Shown here: positions 1 through 8,306 of the stretch, in pieces
Numbering within the stretch: position 1 is the first letter of the stretch
How the letters are laid out: every line of letters starts with the position of its first letter
Source: Ferrovibrio sp.
GTDB lineage: Bacteria; Pseudomonadota; Alphaproteobacteria; Ferrovibrionales; Ferrovibrionaceae
DNA length: 64,000 nucleotides
NCBI RefSeq assembly: GCF_017994015.1
Contig: NZ_JAGOLP010000012.1
Location: 1 to 64,000 of the forward strand
Direction of reading: 5' to 3'
Notes under the pieces: model-generated
Told to the model about the DNA's origin: nothing
The model's input: only the letters and a program-made list of their open reading frames with translations
Database searches by the model: none
Made by a program: the position numbers and the translations under genes

Positions 1-142
1 TTCCGAGGTGGGCAAGCTGATCGCCGAGCGTGCCAAGGCCGCCGGTATCAACGATGTGATCTTCGACCGCGGCGCGTACCTGTACCATGGGCGCGTCAAG
101 GCGCTCGCCGAGGCGGCCCGCGAAGGCGGTTTGAACTTCTAA
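1..142 (+). CDS. rplR: 50S ribosomal protein L18, C-terminal part only
   Basis: The open frame enters from the left edge (first full codon at base 2) and stops with TAA at 140-142, giving 46 residues. The ending, with [18 protein letters not shown], is the typical L18 C-terminus; L18 binds 5S rRNA in the large subunit. It lies 15 bases upstream of rpsE in the usual spc-operon order (rplR-rpsE-rpmD-rplO-secY), which supports the call. The start and N-terminal two-thirds are outside the window. Confidence 0.93.
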   Translation, partial: SEVGKLIAERAKAAGINDVIFDRGAYLYHGRVKALAEAAREGGLNF

Positions 143-157
143 GAAAGGTTTTGGCAG

Positions 158-727
158 ATGGCTGGTAATCAACGGGAGCGGGGCGAGCGCGGTGGTGATC
201 GCGATCGTGGCGGCGAGCGCGGCGACAGTGAGTTCGTCGACAAGCTGGTCTCCATCAACCGCGTGGCCAAGGTGGTTAAGGGCGGTAAGCGTTTCGGTTT
301 CGCGGCCCTGGTGGTCGTGGGTGATCAGAAGGGCCGCGTTGGCTATGGTTCGGGTAAGGCCCGCGAGGTGCCGGAAGCCATTCGTAAGGCGACCGAGCAT
401 GCCAAGCGCAACCTGATCCGCGTCAACCTGCGCGAAGGTCGTACGCTGCATCACGATATTGAGGCCCGTCATGGCGCCGGCAAGGTCGTGCTGCGTGCGG
501 CTCCGGCCGGTACCGGCATCATCGCCGGCGGCCCGATGCGCGCCGTGTTCGAGACCCTGGGCGTGGCAGACGTGGTGACCAAGTCGGTTGGCAGTTCCAA
601 CCCGCATAACATGGTGAAGGCAACTTTCGCGGCTCTCCAGGCCCTGAATGCGCCGCGCCAGATCGCCAACAAGCGCGGCAAGAAGGTGGCTGACATCCTG
701 GGCCGTCGCGGCGAGACCGAGGAGTAA
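158..727 (+). CDS. rpsE: 30S ribosomal protein S5
   Basis: S5 is a small-subunit protein involved in decoding accuracy and mRNA unwinding. The 189-residue product has an Arg/Gly/Glu-rich N-terminal tail (about residues 1-25), then the S5 double-stranded-RNA-binding domain beginning around [19 protein letters not shown], then the C-terminal domain with the [15 protein letters not shown] stretch. The basic Gly-rich tail is longer than in E. coli S5 (167 residues). The ATG at 158 follows an AAGAAAGG purine stretch. It sits between rplR and rpmD with short gaps, so it is co-transcribed with the spc operon. Confidence 0.98.
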   Translation: MAGNQRERGERGGDRDRGGERGDSEFVDKLVSINRVAKVVKGGKRFGFAALVVVGDQKGRVGYGSGKAREVPEAIRKATEHAKRNLIRVNLREGRTLHHDIEARHGAGKVVLRAAPAGTGIIAGGPMRAVFETLGVADVVTKSVGSSNPHNMVKATFAALQALNAPRQIANKRGKKVADILGRRGETEE

Positions 728-733
728 GCTGTC

Positions 734-916
734 ATGTCGAAGAAGACTGTGAAGGTGACCTGGATTCGCTCGGCCAACAAGCGGACCGAGGACCAGCAGG
801 ATACCATTCGTGGCCTTGGCCTGCGCCACCTGCATCATACCCGCGAGCTGGAAGATACCCCGGCGGTGCGCGGCATGATTGCCAAGGTGCAGCATCTGGT
901 TCAGGTCGAAGGCTGA
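734..916 (+). CDS. rpmD: 50S ribosomal protein L30
   Basis: This 60-residue basic protein is normal length for bacterial L30, a large-subunit protein. The N-terminal [20 protein letters not shown] and the conserved [22 protein letters not shown] region match the family. It starts 6 bases after rpsE and precedes rplO, the standard spc-operon position. Confidence 0.97.
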   Translation: MSKKTVKVTWIRSANKRTEDQQDTIRGLGLRHLHHTRELEDTPAVRGMIAKVQHLVQVEG

Positions 917-948
917 TAGTAGGATACCCCTAGAGAGGGATTAGGAAC

Positions 949-1482
949 ATGCGTCTCAATCAGATCGCCGACAATCCGGGCGCCCGCAAGGACCGCATGC
1001 GCGTCGGCCGCGGCATCGGCTCCGGCAAGGGCAAGACCTCGGGCCGTGGCGTCAAGGGCCAGAAGGCGCGCACCGGCGTGTCGATCAAGGGCTTCGAAGG
1101 CGGCCAGACCCCGATTCATCGTCGTCTGCCGAAGCGCGGTTTCAATCCGCTCAACCCGCAGGATTTTGACGTGGTCAACCTTGGCCGCCTGCAGGCTGCG
1201 ATTGACGCCGGCAAGCTGGATGCCGGTAAGCCGGTTGATGCCGTTGCGCTGAAGGCTGCCGGCCTGATCGGTGGCAAGGCTGCCGATGGCGTCCGTCTGC
1301 TGGCCACGGGTGAGCTGACCGCCAAGATCAGCGTTTCGGTGCAGGGCATTTCGGCCGCTGCGCGTGAAGCGGTGGAAAAGGCCGGCGGTGCCGTCACCAT
1401 CCTGGAGACCCGCAAGGTCAAGGCCCAGGCCCGCTCCGAGGTGGTGAAAGCCGCCAAGGCCGCGAAGCAGAAGAAGAAGTAA
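949..1482 (+). CDS. rplO: 50S ribosomal protein L15
   Basis: L15 is a late-assembly large-subunit protein. The 177-residue product carries the Gly/Arg/Lys-rich N-terminus ([20 protein letters not shown]), the [19 protein letters not shown] signature, and a C-terminal globular domain. It is longer than E. coli L15 (144 residues), mainly through a Lys/Ala-rich C-terminal tail ending in KKK. A GGATTAGGA purine stretch precedes the ATG at 949. Spc-operon context on both sides confirms the call. Confidence 0.97.
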   Translation: MRLNQIADNPGARKDRMRVGRGIGSGKGKTSGRGVKGQKARTGVSIKGFEGGQTPIHRRLPKRGFNPLNPQDFDVVNLGRLQAAIDAGKLDAGKPVDAVALKAAGLIGGKAADGVRLLATGELTAKISVSVQGISAAAREAVEKAGGAVTILETRKVKAQARSEVVKAAKAAKQKKK

Positions 1483-1566
1483 TCCAATGATTGCCGGCGT
1501 GGGCCTGGGGTTCGCGCCGGTGATCTGGTCGGCAAGTTTTCTCCCCTCTGGGCAGTAGGAGCTACG

Positions 1567-2913
1567 ATGGCGTCGGCGGCAGAACGTATGGCAGCCAGCC
1601 TGAATTTCGGTGCCTTCGCCAAGGCCACCGAGCTGAAGAAGCGCATCTGGTTCACCCTGGGTGCGCTGATCGTCTACCGTTTGGGCACCTATATCCCGCT
1701 GCCGGGTATCGACCCGACGGTGCTGGCCGATATCTTCAAGCAGCAATCCGGCGGCATTCTCGGCCTGTTCAATGTATTCGCGGGTGGTGCGCTGGAGCGC
1801 ATGACCATCTTCGCGCTCAATATCATGCCGTATATCTCGGCATCGATCATCATGCAGCTGCTGACCAGCGTGGTGCCATCCTTCGAAGCGATGAAGAAGG
1901 AAGGCGAGGCGGGCCGCAAGCGCATCAATCAATACACCCGTTATGGCACCGTGCTGCTCGCCGTGGTGCAGGCTTATGGTATCGCGGTTGGCCTTGAAGG
2001 CATGACCGGCGGCCGTGGCGGCGCCGTGATCGAGCCGGGGCTGTTTTTCCGCCTCGTCACCGTCATCACGCTCACCGGCGGCACCATGTTCCTGATGTGG
2101 CTGGGCGAGCAGATCACCCAGCGTGGCGTTGGCAACGGCATCTCGCTGATCATCTTCGCCGGCATCATCGCCGAATTGCCGCGCGCCCTGGCCGCCACGC
2201 TCGAACTGGGCCGTACTGGCGCCCTGTCGATGGCTGTCATCGTGGTGGTGTTTGTTGGCGCGGTCGCGGTGATCTACGGCATCGTGTTCATGGAGCGCGC
2301 CCAGCGCCGCATCCTGATCCAGTATCCCAAGCGCCAGGTTGGTGCGCGCATGTTCGGCGGCGAAAGCTCGCATCTGCCGATGAAGCTGAATACCGCCGGT
2401 GTGATTCCGCCGATCTTCGCTTCGTCGCTGCTGCTGATGCCGATCACCATCGCGCAATTCACCGCCGGCTCCGGTGGCCCGGAATGGCTCACCACGGTCA
2501 CGGCCCTGCTGGGCCATGGCCAGCCGCTCTACATGCTGATGTATGTGGCGCTGATCGTATTCTTCTGCTTCTTCTATACGGCGGTTGTGTTCAATCCGAC
2601 CGAGACGGCCGATAACCTGAAGAAGAATGGCGGCTTTGTGCCGGGCATCCGCCCGGGCCAGCGCACCGCCGAGTATTTTGATTATGTGCTGACCCGCATC
2701 ACCGTGGCCGGCGCGGTCTATATCGCCGCCGTCTGCTTGCTGCCGGAAATCCTGATCTCGCGCTTCTCGGTGCCGTTCTACTTCGGCGGCACCTCGCTGC
2801 TCATCGTTGTCAGTGTGACGATGGACACCGTGGCGCAGGTCCAGTCGCATCTGTTGGCGCATCAGTATGAGGGCCTCATCAAGAAGGCCAAGCTGAGAGG
2901 GGCACGCAAATGA
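1567..2913 (+). CDS. secY: Sec translocon channel subunit SecY
   Basis: SecY forms the protein-conducting channel of the SecYEG inner-membrane translocon. The 448-residue product has about ten hydrophobic segments. The N-terminal region shows the [24 protein letters not shown] signature in pieces, and the cytoplasmic loops are basic, with [20 protein letters not shown] and [19 protein letters not shown]. Length is normal (E. coli 443). The ATG at 1567 follows AGGAGCTACG, a good ribosome-binding site. The 84-base gap after rplO holds only weak possible hairpins. The end overlaps adk by four bases (ATGA), implying translational coupling. Confidence 0.98.
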   Translation: MASAAERMAASLNFGAFAKATELKKRIWFTLGALIVYRLGTYIPLPGIDPTVLADIFKQQSGGILGLFNVFAGGALERMTIFALNIMPYISASIIMQLLTSVVPSFEAMKKEGEAGRKRINQYTRYGTVLLAVVQAYGIAVGLEGMTGGRGGAVIEPGLFFRLVTVITLTGGTMFLMWLGEQITQRGVGNGISLIIFAGIIAELPRALAATLELGRTGALSMAVIVVVFVGAVAVIYGIVFMERAQRRILIQYPKRQVGARMFGGESSHLPMKLNTAGVIPPIFASSLLLMPITIAQFTAGSGGPEWLTTVTALLGHGQPLYMLMYVALIVFFCFFYTAVVFNPTETADNLKKNGGFVPGIRPGQRTAEYFDYVLTRITVAGAVYIAAVCLLPEILISRFSVPFYFGGTSLLIVVSVTMDTVAQVQSHLLAHQYEGLIKKAKLRGARK

Positions 2914-3560
2914 GGCTTATCCTGCTAGGTCCGCCGGGCGCCGGTAAAGGCACCCAGGCCCAGCGTCTGACCCAGAGCCACGGCCTGGTGCAGCTTTCCA
3001 CCGGCGACATGCTGCGCGCCGCTGTGAAGGCCGGCACCGCCATCGGGCTCAAGGCCAAGGCGATCATGGACCAGGGCGGCCTGGTGTCGGATGACATTGT
3101 GGTTGGCATCATTGCTGATCGCATCGACCAGCCGGATTGCCGCAAGGGCTTTATCCTGGATGGTTTCCCGCGCACCACCAAGCAGGCCGAGGCGCTGGAC
3201 AAGATGTTGTCCGAGCGCAAGCTGAAGCTGGATGCCGTGATCGAGATGCAGGTTAACGATGGTGTGCTGGTTGAGCGTATCACCGGCCGCTTCACCTGCG
3301 CCAAATGCGGCGCCGGTTATCATGACAGTTTCCACCCGACCAAGCAGGCCGGCACCTGCGACCGCTGTGGCTCGACCGAATTTACCCGGCGTGCCGACGA
3401 CAAGGCGGAAACCGTGGTGCCGCGACTCAAGGCCTATCACGAGCAGACTGCACCACTTCTCCCGTATTACGAGGGGCGTGGTATTCTCCGTAAGGTTGAC
3501 GGGATGGCGGAAATCGATGAAGTGACTCGTCAAATCGAGGGGGTTTTGCAAGCGATTTAA
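2910..3560 (+). CDS. adk: Adenylate kinase with zinc-type LID
   Basis: Adenylate kinase converts ATP plus AMP to two ADP in the cytoplasm. The 216-residue product has the P-loop GPPGAGKGT (residues 7-15), the AMP-binding STGDMLR and DGFPRT motifs, and a long-form LID domain at about 127-160. The LID carries two Cys-x2-Cys pairs (C130/C133 and C150/C153), the zinc-binding version rather than the metal-free E. coli type. The start overlaps the secY stop as ATGA. The last codons and the stop lie inside an inverted repeat that looks like an intrinsic terminator. Confidence 0.98.
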   Translation: MRLILLGPPGAGKGTQAQRLTQSHGLVQLSTGDMLRAAVKAGTAIGLKAKAIMDQGGLVSDDIVVGIIADRIDQPDCRKGFILDGFPRTTKQAEALDKMLSERKLKLDAVIEMQVNDGVLVERITGRFTCAKCGAGYHDSFHPTKQAGTCDRCGSTEFTRRADDKAETVVPRLKAYHEQTAPLLPYYEGRGILRKVDGMAEIDEVTRQIEGVLQAI

Positions 3561-3574
3561 GGCAAAACCCTTTT
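3541..3574 (+). terminator. Intrinsic terminator overlapping the adk stop codon
   Basis: A perfect 9-base inverted repeat, GGGTTTTGC (3541-3549) and GCAAAACCC (3562-3570), encloses a 12-base loop containing the adk stop codon (3558-3560), and is followed by TTTT. It would end spc-operon transcription just before the promoter at 3579-3606. The stem is A/T-rich in the middle and the U-tract is short, so read-through is likely to be appreciable. Confidence 0.65.
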
Positions 3575-3578
3575 AGAG

Positions 3579-3606
3579 TTGACTAGTTACGGAGAGTTTC
3601 TATAAT
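3579..3606 (+). promoter_or_regulatory. Strong sigma-70-type promoter for the alpha operon (rpsM-rpsK-rpoA-rplQ)
   Basis: TTGACT (3579-3584) and a perfect TATAAT (3601-3606) are separated by 16 bases. It is the best consensus promoter in the window. It faces rpsM and leaves a leader of roughly 140 bases before the GTG start. The element directly follows the putative adk terminator, so the alpha operon appears able to run as its own unit. Confidence 0.8.
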
Positions 3607-3650
3607 CGCGCCCCTTGGGCAGAGGGTGCGATAGACAACTAGGTGGCTGG

Positions 3651-3683
3651 CTCAGCGTAAATCTTTGTTTACGTTGAGTTTTT
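3651..3683 (+). promoter_or_regulatory. Terminator-like (attenuator-like) hairpin in the rpsM leader
   Basis: CTCAGCGTAAA (3651-3661) pairs with TTTACGTTGAG (3668-3678) through 11 positions with one G-U pair and a 6-base loop, followed at once by TTTTT (3679-3683). This has the form of an intrinsic terminator about 40-70 bases into the transcript from the 3579-3606 promoter, before the first gene of the operon. It could be an attenuator; a regulatory ligand cannot be named from sequence. Confidence 0.55.
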
Positions 3684-3712
3684 CTGTTGGCTACCCAGTC
3701 GCCCAATATGAC

Positions 3713-3733
3713 CGACTCACCTTTGGTGAGTCG
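3713..3733 (+). promoter_or_regulatory. Hairpin just upstream of the rpsM ribosome-binding site
   Basis: CGACTCACC (3713-3721) and GGTGAGTCG (3725-3733) form a perfect 9-bp stem with a TTT loop. It ends about 20 bases before the GTG start, immediately before the GAGGAGAGAAGG ribosome-binding region. The position suits a ribosomal-protein autoregulatory site, though it could be a simple structural element. Confidence 0.5.
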
Positions 3734-3753
3734 CTGACGCGAGGAGAGAAGGC

Positions 3754-4131
3754 GTGGCGCGTATCGCAGGCGTGAACATCCCGACCAATAAGCGGGTCGA
3801 GATTGCTCTTACCTACATCTACGGCATTGGCCGGGTGAAGGCGAAGGAGCTTTGTGAAAAGGTCAACATCCCGGCCGAGCGCCGTGTGAACCAGTTGACT
3901 GATGCTGAAGTGTTGCAGATCCGCGAGGCCATCGACCGCGATTACAAAGTCGAGGGCGACTTGCGCCGCCAGATTGCCATGGACATCAAGCGTCTCATGG
4001 ATCTCGGCTGCTATCGTGGCCTGCGCCACCGCAAGGGCCTGCCGGTCCGCGGCCAGCGCACCCATACCAACGCCCGCACCCGCAAGGGTAAGGCCGTGGC
4101 GATCGCCGGCAAGAAGAAGGCGCCGCGCTAA
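3754..4131 (+). CDS. rpsM: 30S ribosomal protein S13
   Basis: S13 lies in the head of the small subunit and contacts tRNA and the large subunit. The 125-residue product begins [19 protein letters not shown] and has the helix-two-turn-helix region, then the basic C-terminus with [19 protein letters not shown]. Translation starts at GTG (3754), preceded by GAGGAGAGAAGG. It is the first gene after the alpha-operon promoter. Confidence 0.98.
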   Translation: MARIAGVNIPTNKRVEIALTYIYGIGRVKAKELCEKVNIPAERRVNQLTDAEVLQIREAIDRDYKVEGDLRRQIAMDIKRLMDLGCYRGLRHRKGLPVRGQRTHTNARTRKGKAVAIAGKKKAPR

Positions 4132-4139
4132 CAAATTCC

Positions 4140-4174
4140 GATGGCGGCCGAACCATACAGGTTTGGCCGCCATC
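4140..4174 (+). other. Long perfect-type hairpin between rpsM and rpsK
   Basis: Bases 4140-4154 pair with 4160-4174 over 15 positions (one G-U), with a 5-base loop ATACA. No U-tract follows, so it is not a normal intrinsic terminator. It may protect or punctuate the polycistronic message. Confidence 0.6.
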
Positions 4175-4225
4175 AACGATATGCGGCCGCGCCGCTACGC
4201 ATGATGTAAGGATTGTAGGATCGCC

Positions 4226-4618
4226 ATGGTCAAGGACAAGGCCGCGCGCCCCCGGCGCAAGGAAAAGAAGAACATCACCTCTGCCGTTGCGCATGTGAAT
4301 GCCTCCTTCAACAACACGATGATCACCATCACCGATGCGCAGGGCAACACCATTGCCTGGTCGTCGTCGGGCAGCCAGGGCTTCAAGGGTTCGCGCAAGT
4401 CGACCCCGTATGCCGCTCAGGTTGCTGCTGATGTTGCCGGCCGTCGCGCCGCCGAGCATGGCGTGCGTACGCTTGAGGTGGAAGTGAAGGGCCCGGGTGC
4501 CGGCCGTGAATCGGCTCTGCGCGCCTTGCAGGCCGTTGGTTTCACCATCACCAGCATCCGCGACGTGACGCCGATCCCGCATAACGGTTGCCGTCCGCCG
4601 AAGCGCCGCCGCATCTGA
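4226..4618 (+). CDS. rpsK: 30S ribosomal protein S11
   Basis: S11 is on the platform of the small subunit near the mRNA exit and 16S rRNA. The 130-residue product has the core [16 protein letters not shown], the [19 protein letters not shown] loop, and the invariant ending [18 protein letters not shown]. Length is normal (E. coli 129). It lies between rpsM and rpoA as in other alpha operons lacking rpsD. Confidence 0.98.
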   Translation: MVKDKAARPRRKEKKNITSAVAHVNASFNNTMITITDAQGNTIAWSSSGSQGFKGSRKSTPYAAQVAADVAGRRAAEHGVRTLEVEVKGPGAGRESALRALQAVGFTITSIRDVTPIPHNGCRPPKRRRI

Positions 4619-4624
4619 TCCCCT

Positions 4625-4654
4625 CCGGCGCTGGCTTGCTTAAGCCTGCGCCGG
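4625..4654 (+). other. Hairpin between rpsK and rpoA
   Basis: CCGGCGC-T-GGCTT (4625-4637) pairs with AAGCC-T-GCGCCGG (4642-4654) across a GCTT loop with one T-T mismatch. Only GTTT follows, so at most it is a weak terminator or an mRNA processing structure in the 116-base rpsK-rpoA gap. Confidence 0.4.
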
Positions 4655-4734
4655 GTTTCCATTCCGGCCGCGTCGCCGGGCATCGGGCTGCTGCCCGGGC
4701 TCTTGCGCGATGTGGCAACAGAACGAGGTAGCAG

Positions 4735-5751
4735 GTGATCCAGAAGAATTGGACCGATCTGATCAAGCCGAACAAGTTGGTGATCGAGCCGGGCGCCGTG
4801 CCGGGCCGCACCGCGACGATCGTCGCCGAGCCGCTGGAGCGTGGTTTCGGCTTGACGCTCGGCAATGCGTTGCGCCGCGTGCTGCTGTCGTCTTTGCAGG
4901 GTGCCGCCGTCACGTCGATCAAGATCGACGGCGTGCTGCATGAATTCTCGTCGATCCCGGGTGTCCGTGAGGATGTCACCGATATCGTCCTGAATATCAA
5001 GTCGATGGCGCTGCGCATGCACGGCGAAGGCCCGAAGCGCATGTATCTCAATGCCAAGGGTCCGTGCGAAGTCACCGCCAAGATGATCGAGACCGGCCAT
5101 GACATCGAGGTGATGGACCCCGATCATGTGCTGCTGACGCTGGATAACGGCGCCAGCATCCGCATGGAACTGACGGTCGAGACCGGCAAGGGCTATGTGC
5201 CGGCTTCCGCCAACCGCCCGGAAGATGCGCCGATTGGCCTGATCCCGGTCGATGCGCTGTACAGCCCGGTGCGCAAGGTCTCCTACAAGGTCGAGAATAC
5301 CCGCGAGGGCCAGATTCTCGATTATGACAAGCTGACCATGCAGATCGAGACCAACGGTTCGGTCAAGCCGGAAGACGCGGTGGCTTTTGCTGCCCGCATC
5401 CTGCAAGACCAGCTTCAGCTCTTCATCAACTTCGAAGAGCCGAAGAACGAAATCCGCGAGAAGACCATTGCCGAGCCGGAATTCAATCCGAACCTGCTCC
5501 GCCGTGTCGACGAGCTGGAATTGTCGGTGCGTTCGGCGAATTGCCTGAAGAACGACAACATCGTCTATATCGGCGACCTGATCCAGAAGACCGAGGCGGA
5601 AATGCTCCGCACTCCGAATTTCGGCCGCAAGTCGCTGAACGAGATCAAGGAAGTGCTGTCGCAGATGGGCCTCCATCTCGGCATGCATGTTCCGAATTGG
5701 CCGCCCGAGAATATCGAGGAAATGGCCAAGAAGTATCAGGATCAGTATTGA
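4735..5751 (+). CDS. rpoA: RNA polymerase alpha subunit
   Basis: RpoA dimerises to nucleate core RNA polymerase; its C-terminal domain binds UP elements and activators. The 338-residue product has the N-terminal assembly domain (to about residue 235, with [19 protein letters not shown] and the [11 protein letters not shown] region) and a C-terminal domain with [20 protein letters not shown] and [15 protein letters not shown]. Length is close to E. coli (329). The start is GTG at 4735 after GAGGTAGCAG. It is in standard order between rpsK and rplQ. Confidence 0.98.
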   Translation: MIQKNWTDLIKPNKLVIEPGAVPGRTATIVAEPLERGFGLTLGNALRRVLLSSLQGAAVTSIKIDGVLHEFSSIPGVREDVTDIVLNIKSMALRMHGEGPKRMYLNAKGPCEVTAKMIETGHDIEVMDPDHVLLTLDNGASIRMELTVETGKGYVPASANRPEDAPIGLIPVDALYSPVRKVSYKVENTREGQILDYDKLTMQIETNGSVKPEDAVAFAARILQDQLQLFINFEEPKNEIREKTIAEPEFNPNLLRRVDELELSVRSANCLKNDNIVYIGDLIQKTEAEMLRTPNFGRKSLNEIKEVLSQMGLHLGMHVPNWPPENIEEMAKKYQDQY

Positions 5752-5786
5752 TCCGGGCCGCCTAAGAAAGATCGAGGAGAGTTTCC

Positions 5787-6206
5787 ATGCGCCATCGTAA
5801 TGCCGGCCGCAAACTGAACAAGTCCAGCTCGCATCGCCGTGCCATGTTCGGCAACATGGTTGCCGCGCTGATCAAGCACGAGCAGATCACCACCACGCTG
5901 CCGAAGGCCAAAGAGCTGAAGCCGCTGATGGACAAGCTCATCACCCTGGGCAAGCGCGGCGATCTGCATGCCCGCCGCCAGGCGCTGGCTTTCATCCCCG
6001 AGAAGTCGGCGGTGGACAAGCTGTTCAAGACCCTGAACGCGCGCTATGCCAGCCGCGCCGGCGGTTACACCCGCGTTCTCAAGGCCGGCTTCCGCTACGG
6101 CGATGCCGCCCCGATGGCGGTGATCGAACTGGTTGACCGCGACCCCAGCGCCAAGGGCCAGGATTCCGGCCCGGTGCAGGTGACCGAGGAAGCCGCAGCC
6201 GCCTGA
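5787..6206 (+). CDS. rplQ: 50S ribosomal protein L17
   Basis: L17 is a large-subunit protein near the peptide exit. The product (139 residues, E. coli 127) starts [20 protein letters not shown], the family signature, and has an acidic/Ala C-terminal extension. An AGGAGAG site precedes the ATG at 5787. It is the last gene of the alpha operon and is followed by a clear terminator. Confidence 0.98.
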   Translation: MRHRNAGRKLNKSSSHRRAMFGNMVAALIKHEQITTTLPKAKELKPLMDKLITLGKRGDLHARRQALAFIPEKSAVDKLFKTLNARYASRAGGYTRVLKAGFRYGDAAPMAVIELVDRDPSAKGQDSGPVQVTEEAAAA

Positions 6207-6233
6207 TCGGCGCTGCCGGCTGACGCAGAGATG

Positions 6234-6264
6234 AACCGGCGGGGCCAGTCCTCGCCGGTTTTTT
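6234..6264 (+). terminator. Intrinsic terminator of the alpha operon
   Basis: AACCGGCGGGG (6234-6244) pairs with CCTCGCCGGTT (6250-6260) with one G-U pair and a 5-base loop, running into a T-tract (6259-6264). It lies 27 bases after rplQ and between convergent genes. Confidence 0.85.
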
Positions 6265-6286
6265 CGTGTGCGTAATCACCGCTCGG

Positions 6287-6757
6287 TCAGGTGACTGGAT
6301 CGGGATTGAAGGCCACACCGACCAGCAGCATGTCGGTCTGATTGTGCTGGCCGAGCGGCAGCAGCAGCGATTGATGCCGGAACGAGCGGCCATCCAGTTC
6401 CTGTTGGCGTGAGAATATTTCCGGCTGCCGGCTTTGCACCACGCGGTCGTAACACTGGATGATCTCGCTGGCGAAGGCCGGCCAGGGATGCTGCTCCAGA
6501 TACTTGCCGGTCAAGTCAAAGCCCTGGCGCTGCACCACATTGCTGCCATAGAGCCGATAGCGGTAGCGCAAGGCGCCCGCCGGGCCAGGTTCCACGTCGA
6601 TCAGGATCAGATCGCCCAGGATGAAGCCCAGGTCCAGCGGGTCGATATCGGCCCGGCTCGGCATGGCACGGCCGGCGGCACGGACCATCCAATAGGCATG
6701 CAGGCGGCGCAGGCTGGGCGAGGCCAGGTCGAGTAGGGTGGTGGAGGTGGTTGTCAT
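6287..6757 (-). CDS. PAS_5-family single-domain protein
   Basis: The product (156 residues from ATG 6757) is a single compact domain resembling the PAS_5 family common in Rhodospirillales. The seen pattern is an N-terminal LRRLHAYW helix, GRAMPSRADIDPLDLGFIL, LIDVEPGPAGALRYRYRLYG, and QGFDLTGKYLEQ. The family is thought to sense or bind something through a PAS fold, but the ligand and output are not known. There is no effector domain and no signal peptide. ATG 6781 and TTG 6796 are alternative starts; none has a clear ribosome-binding site. It is divergent from the Deg protease gene. Confidence 0.72.
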   Translation of the reverse strand: MTTTSTTLLDLASPSLRRLHAYWMVRAAGRAMPSRADIDPLDLGFILGDLILIDVEPGPAGALRYRYRLYGSNVVQRQGFDLTGKYLEQHPWPAFASEIIQCYDRVVQSRQPEIFSRQQELDGRSFRHQSLLLPLGQHNQTDMLLVGVAFNPDPVT

Positions 6758-6826
6758 TGCCGCAAAAATACCATGCCGCATGGTCAGTTTCAGCAATACT
6801 TATTCTTCACCGCCGGCTTAAGGCGG

Positions 6827-6856
6827 TTGAATTCCGCCCCATAGGCTCCTTATCTA
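6827..6856 (+). promoter_or_regulatory. Possible promoter placing the Deg protease start at the transcript 5' end
   Basis: TTGAAT (6827-6832) and TATCTA (6851-6856) are 18 bases apart. The ATG at 6862 is only 5 bases beyond the second hexamer, so the message would be leaderless or nearly so. No Shine-Dalgarno sequence is visible before that ATG. Confidence 0.4.
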
Positions 6857-6861
6857 ACGGC

Positions 6862-8304
6862 ATGACCCAGCATAGCCCCATCCTGTTCCGATTGGCCCGC
6901 AATGGCCTTGCCCTGCTTTGTGGCCTTGCCCTGCTGGCCGGCTTTTCCATGCCTGGCCAGGCCCAGCAGCGCGTACCCCAGAGCCGTGCTGAAATCCAGC
7001 TCAGCTTTGCGCCGCTGGTGCGCCAGGCGGCACCGGCGGTGGTCAATGTCTATACCCGCAAGGTCGAGCGTGTGGTGCAGCGTTCGCCGCTGCTGGATGA
7101 TCCGATCTTCCGCCGTTTTTTCGGCGACCAGCAGATGTTTGGCATCCCGCGCGAGCGGGTGGCGCAGTCGCTCGGCTCCGGCGTGATCGTGGAAGCCGAT
7201 GGCGTCATCGTCACCAACAACCATGTTATCGATGGCGCCACCGAGATCGTGGTGGCGCTGGCGGATCGTCGCGAATTCGAGGCCAAGGTGATTGCCGCCG
7301 ATCCCAAGGTGGACCTGGCAATCCTGCGTATCGATCCCAAGGGCGAGTTGTTGCACGCGCTTGAATTCCGCGATTCCGACGATCTGCAAGTTGGCGAGTT
7401 GGTGCTGGCCATCGGCAATCCCTTCGGCGTTGGCCAGACCGTGACACAGGGCATCGTTTCGGCGCTTGGGCGCACCGATGTGGGCGATGCCGATGCACAA
7501 TCCTTCATCCAGACCGATGCGGCGATCAATCCGGGCAATTCCGGCGGCGCGCTGGTGACCATGGACGGCAAGCTGGCCGGCATCAACACGGCGATTTTCT
7601 CCAAGACCGGCGGCAGCGTTGGCATCGGCTTCGCCATCCCGTCCAACCTGGTGGCAGCCACCGTAGCCAGTGCGCTTTCCGGCAAGGGCATCCGGCGCCC
7701 CTGGCTTGGCGCCAATGGCGGCACCGTCACCACCGAGGTGGCGCAGGGCCTGGGCCTGGAACGCCCCGGCGGCGTGTTGGTGGGGCAGATTTATCCGGGC
7801 GGCCCGGCCGACCGTGCCGGCCTGCGCACCGGCGATGTGATCCTGAAGGTGGATGGCCGCGAGGTGAACGATCCGCGCGCGCTGAAATTCCGCATCGCTA
7901 CACGCAAGCTGGGTGAGGCCGCATCGTTGGAAGTGTTGCGCCAGGGCCGGCCGCGCACGCTTTCAATTCCGCTCACCGAAGCGCCGGAAACCCCGCCGCG
8001 TGAAGTGACTCAGATGACCGGCAATCATCCTTTTGCCGGCGCAACCGTGGCCAATCTGTCGCCAGCCTTTGCCGAGGAAATCGGTTTTGATGCCCTGGCC
8101 AATGGCGTGATTGTGCTGAACCTCACCGCCGGCTCGCCGGCCAACCGCATCCGGCTGCGCCCGGGCGATCTGGTGGTGAAGGTGAATGGCGCCGATATCA
8201 AGGATGTGGGTGATTTGCAGCGCGCCATGCGCGGCAATGCGCAGCAATGGCTGCTGATCCTGAAACGCGGCGACCAGATGCTGCAATTGCAAGTGCGGGC
8301 CTGA
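6862..8304 (+). CDS. Periplasmic Deg/HtrA-type serine protease
   Basis: This is a trypsin-fold quality-control protease acting in the periplasm. The 480-residue product has a signal peptide (hydrophobic stretch at about 11-29, likely cleaved after AQA near 35) and a protease domain with the triad H121 (TNNHVID), D151 (KVDLAIL) and S227 (GNSGGAL). Two PDZ domains follow at about 280-372 and 390-478. The two-PDZ layout is that of DegP/DegQ/MucD. ATG 6862 is chosen because it begins the signal peptide; an open frame extends upstream to 6751. It runs directly into rarA. Confidence 0.9.
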   Translation: MTQHSPILFRLARNGLALLCGLALLAGFSMPGQAQQRVPQSRAEIQLSFAPLVRQAAPAVVNVYTRKVERVVQRSPLLDDPIFRRFFGDQQMFGIPRERVAQSLGSGVIVEADGVIVTNNHVIDGATEIVVALADRREFEAKVIAADPKVDLAILRIDPKGELLHALEFRDSDDLQVGELVLAIGNPFGVGQTVTQGIVSALGRTDVGDADAQSFIQTDAAINPGNSGGALVTMDGKLAGINTAIFSKTGGSVGIGFAIPSNLVAATVASALSGKGIRRPWLGANGGTVTTEVAQGLGLERPGGVLVGQIYPGGPADRAGLRTGDVILKVDGREVNDPRALKFRIATRKLGEAASLEVLRQGRPRTLSIPLTEAPETPPREVTQMTGNHPFAGATVANLSPAFAEEIGFDALANGVIVLNLTAGSPANRIRLRPGDLVVKVNGADIKDVGDLQRAMRGNAQQWLLILKRGDQMLQLQVRA

Positions 8305-8306
8305 GC

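Noticed and set aside
1483..1566. Possible terminator between rplO and secY (TTGCCG...CGGCAA then GTTTT)
   Set aside because: The arms are only 6 bases and enclose a long region with competing pairings. SecY is normally co-transcribed, so the evidence is too weak.
901..2862. 653-residue open frame on the minus strand opposite rplO and secY
   Set aside because: It mirrors strongly conserved genes. The product is His/Arg/Asp-rich low-complexity sequence typical of an antisense frame in GC-rich DNA, and it has no ribosome-binding site or recognisable domain.
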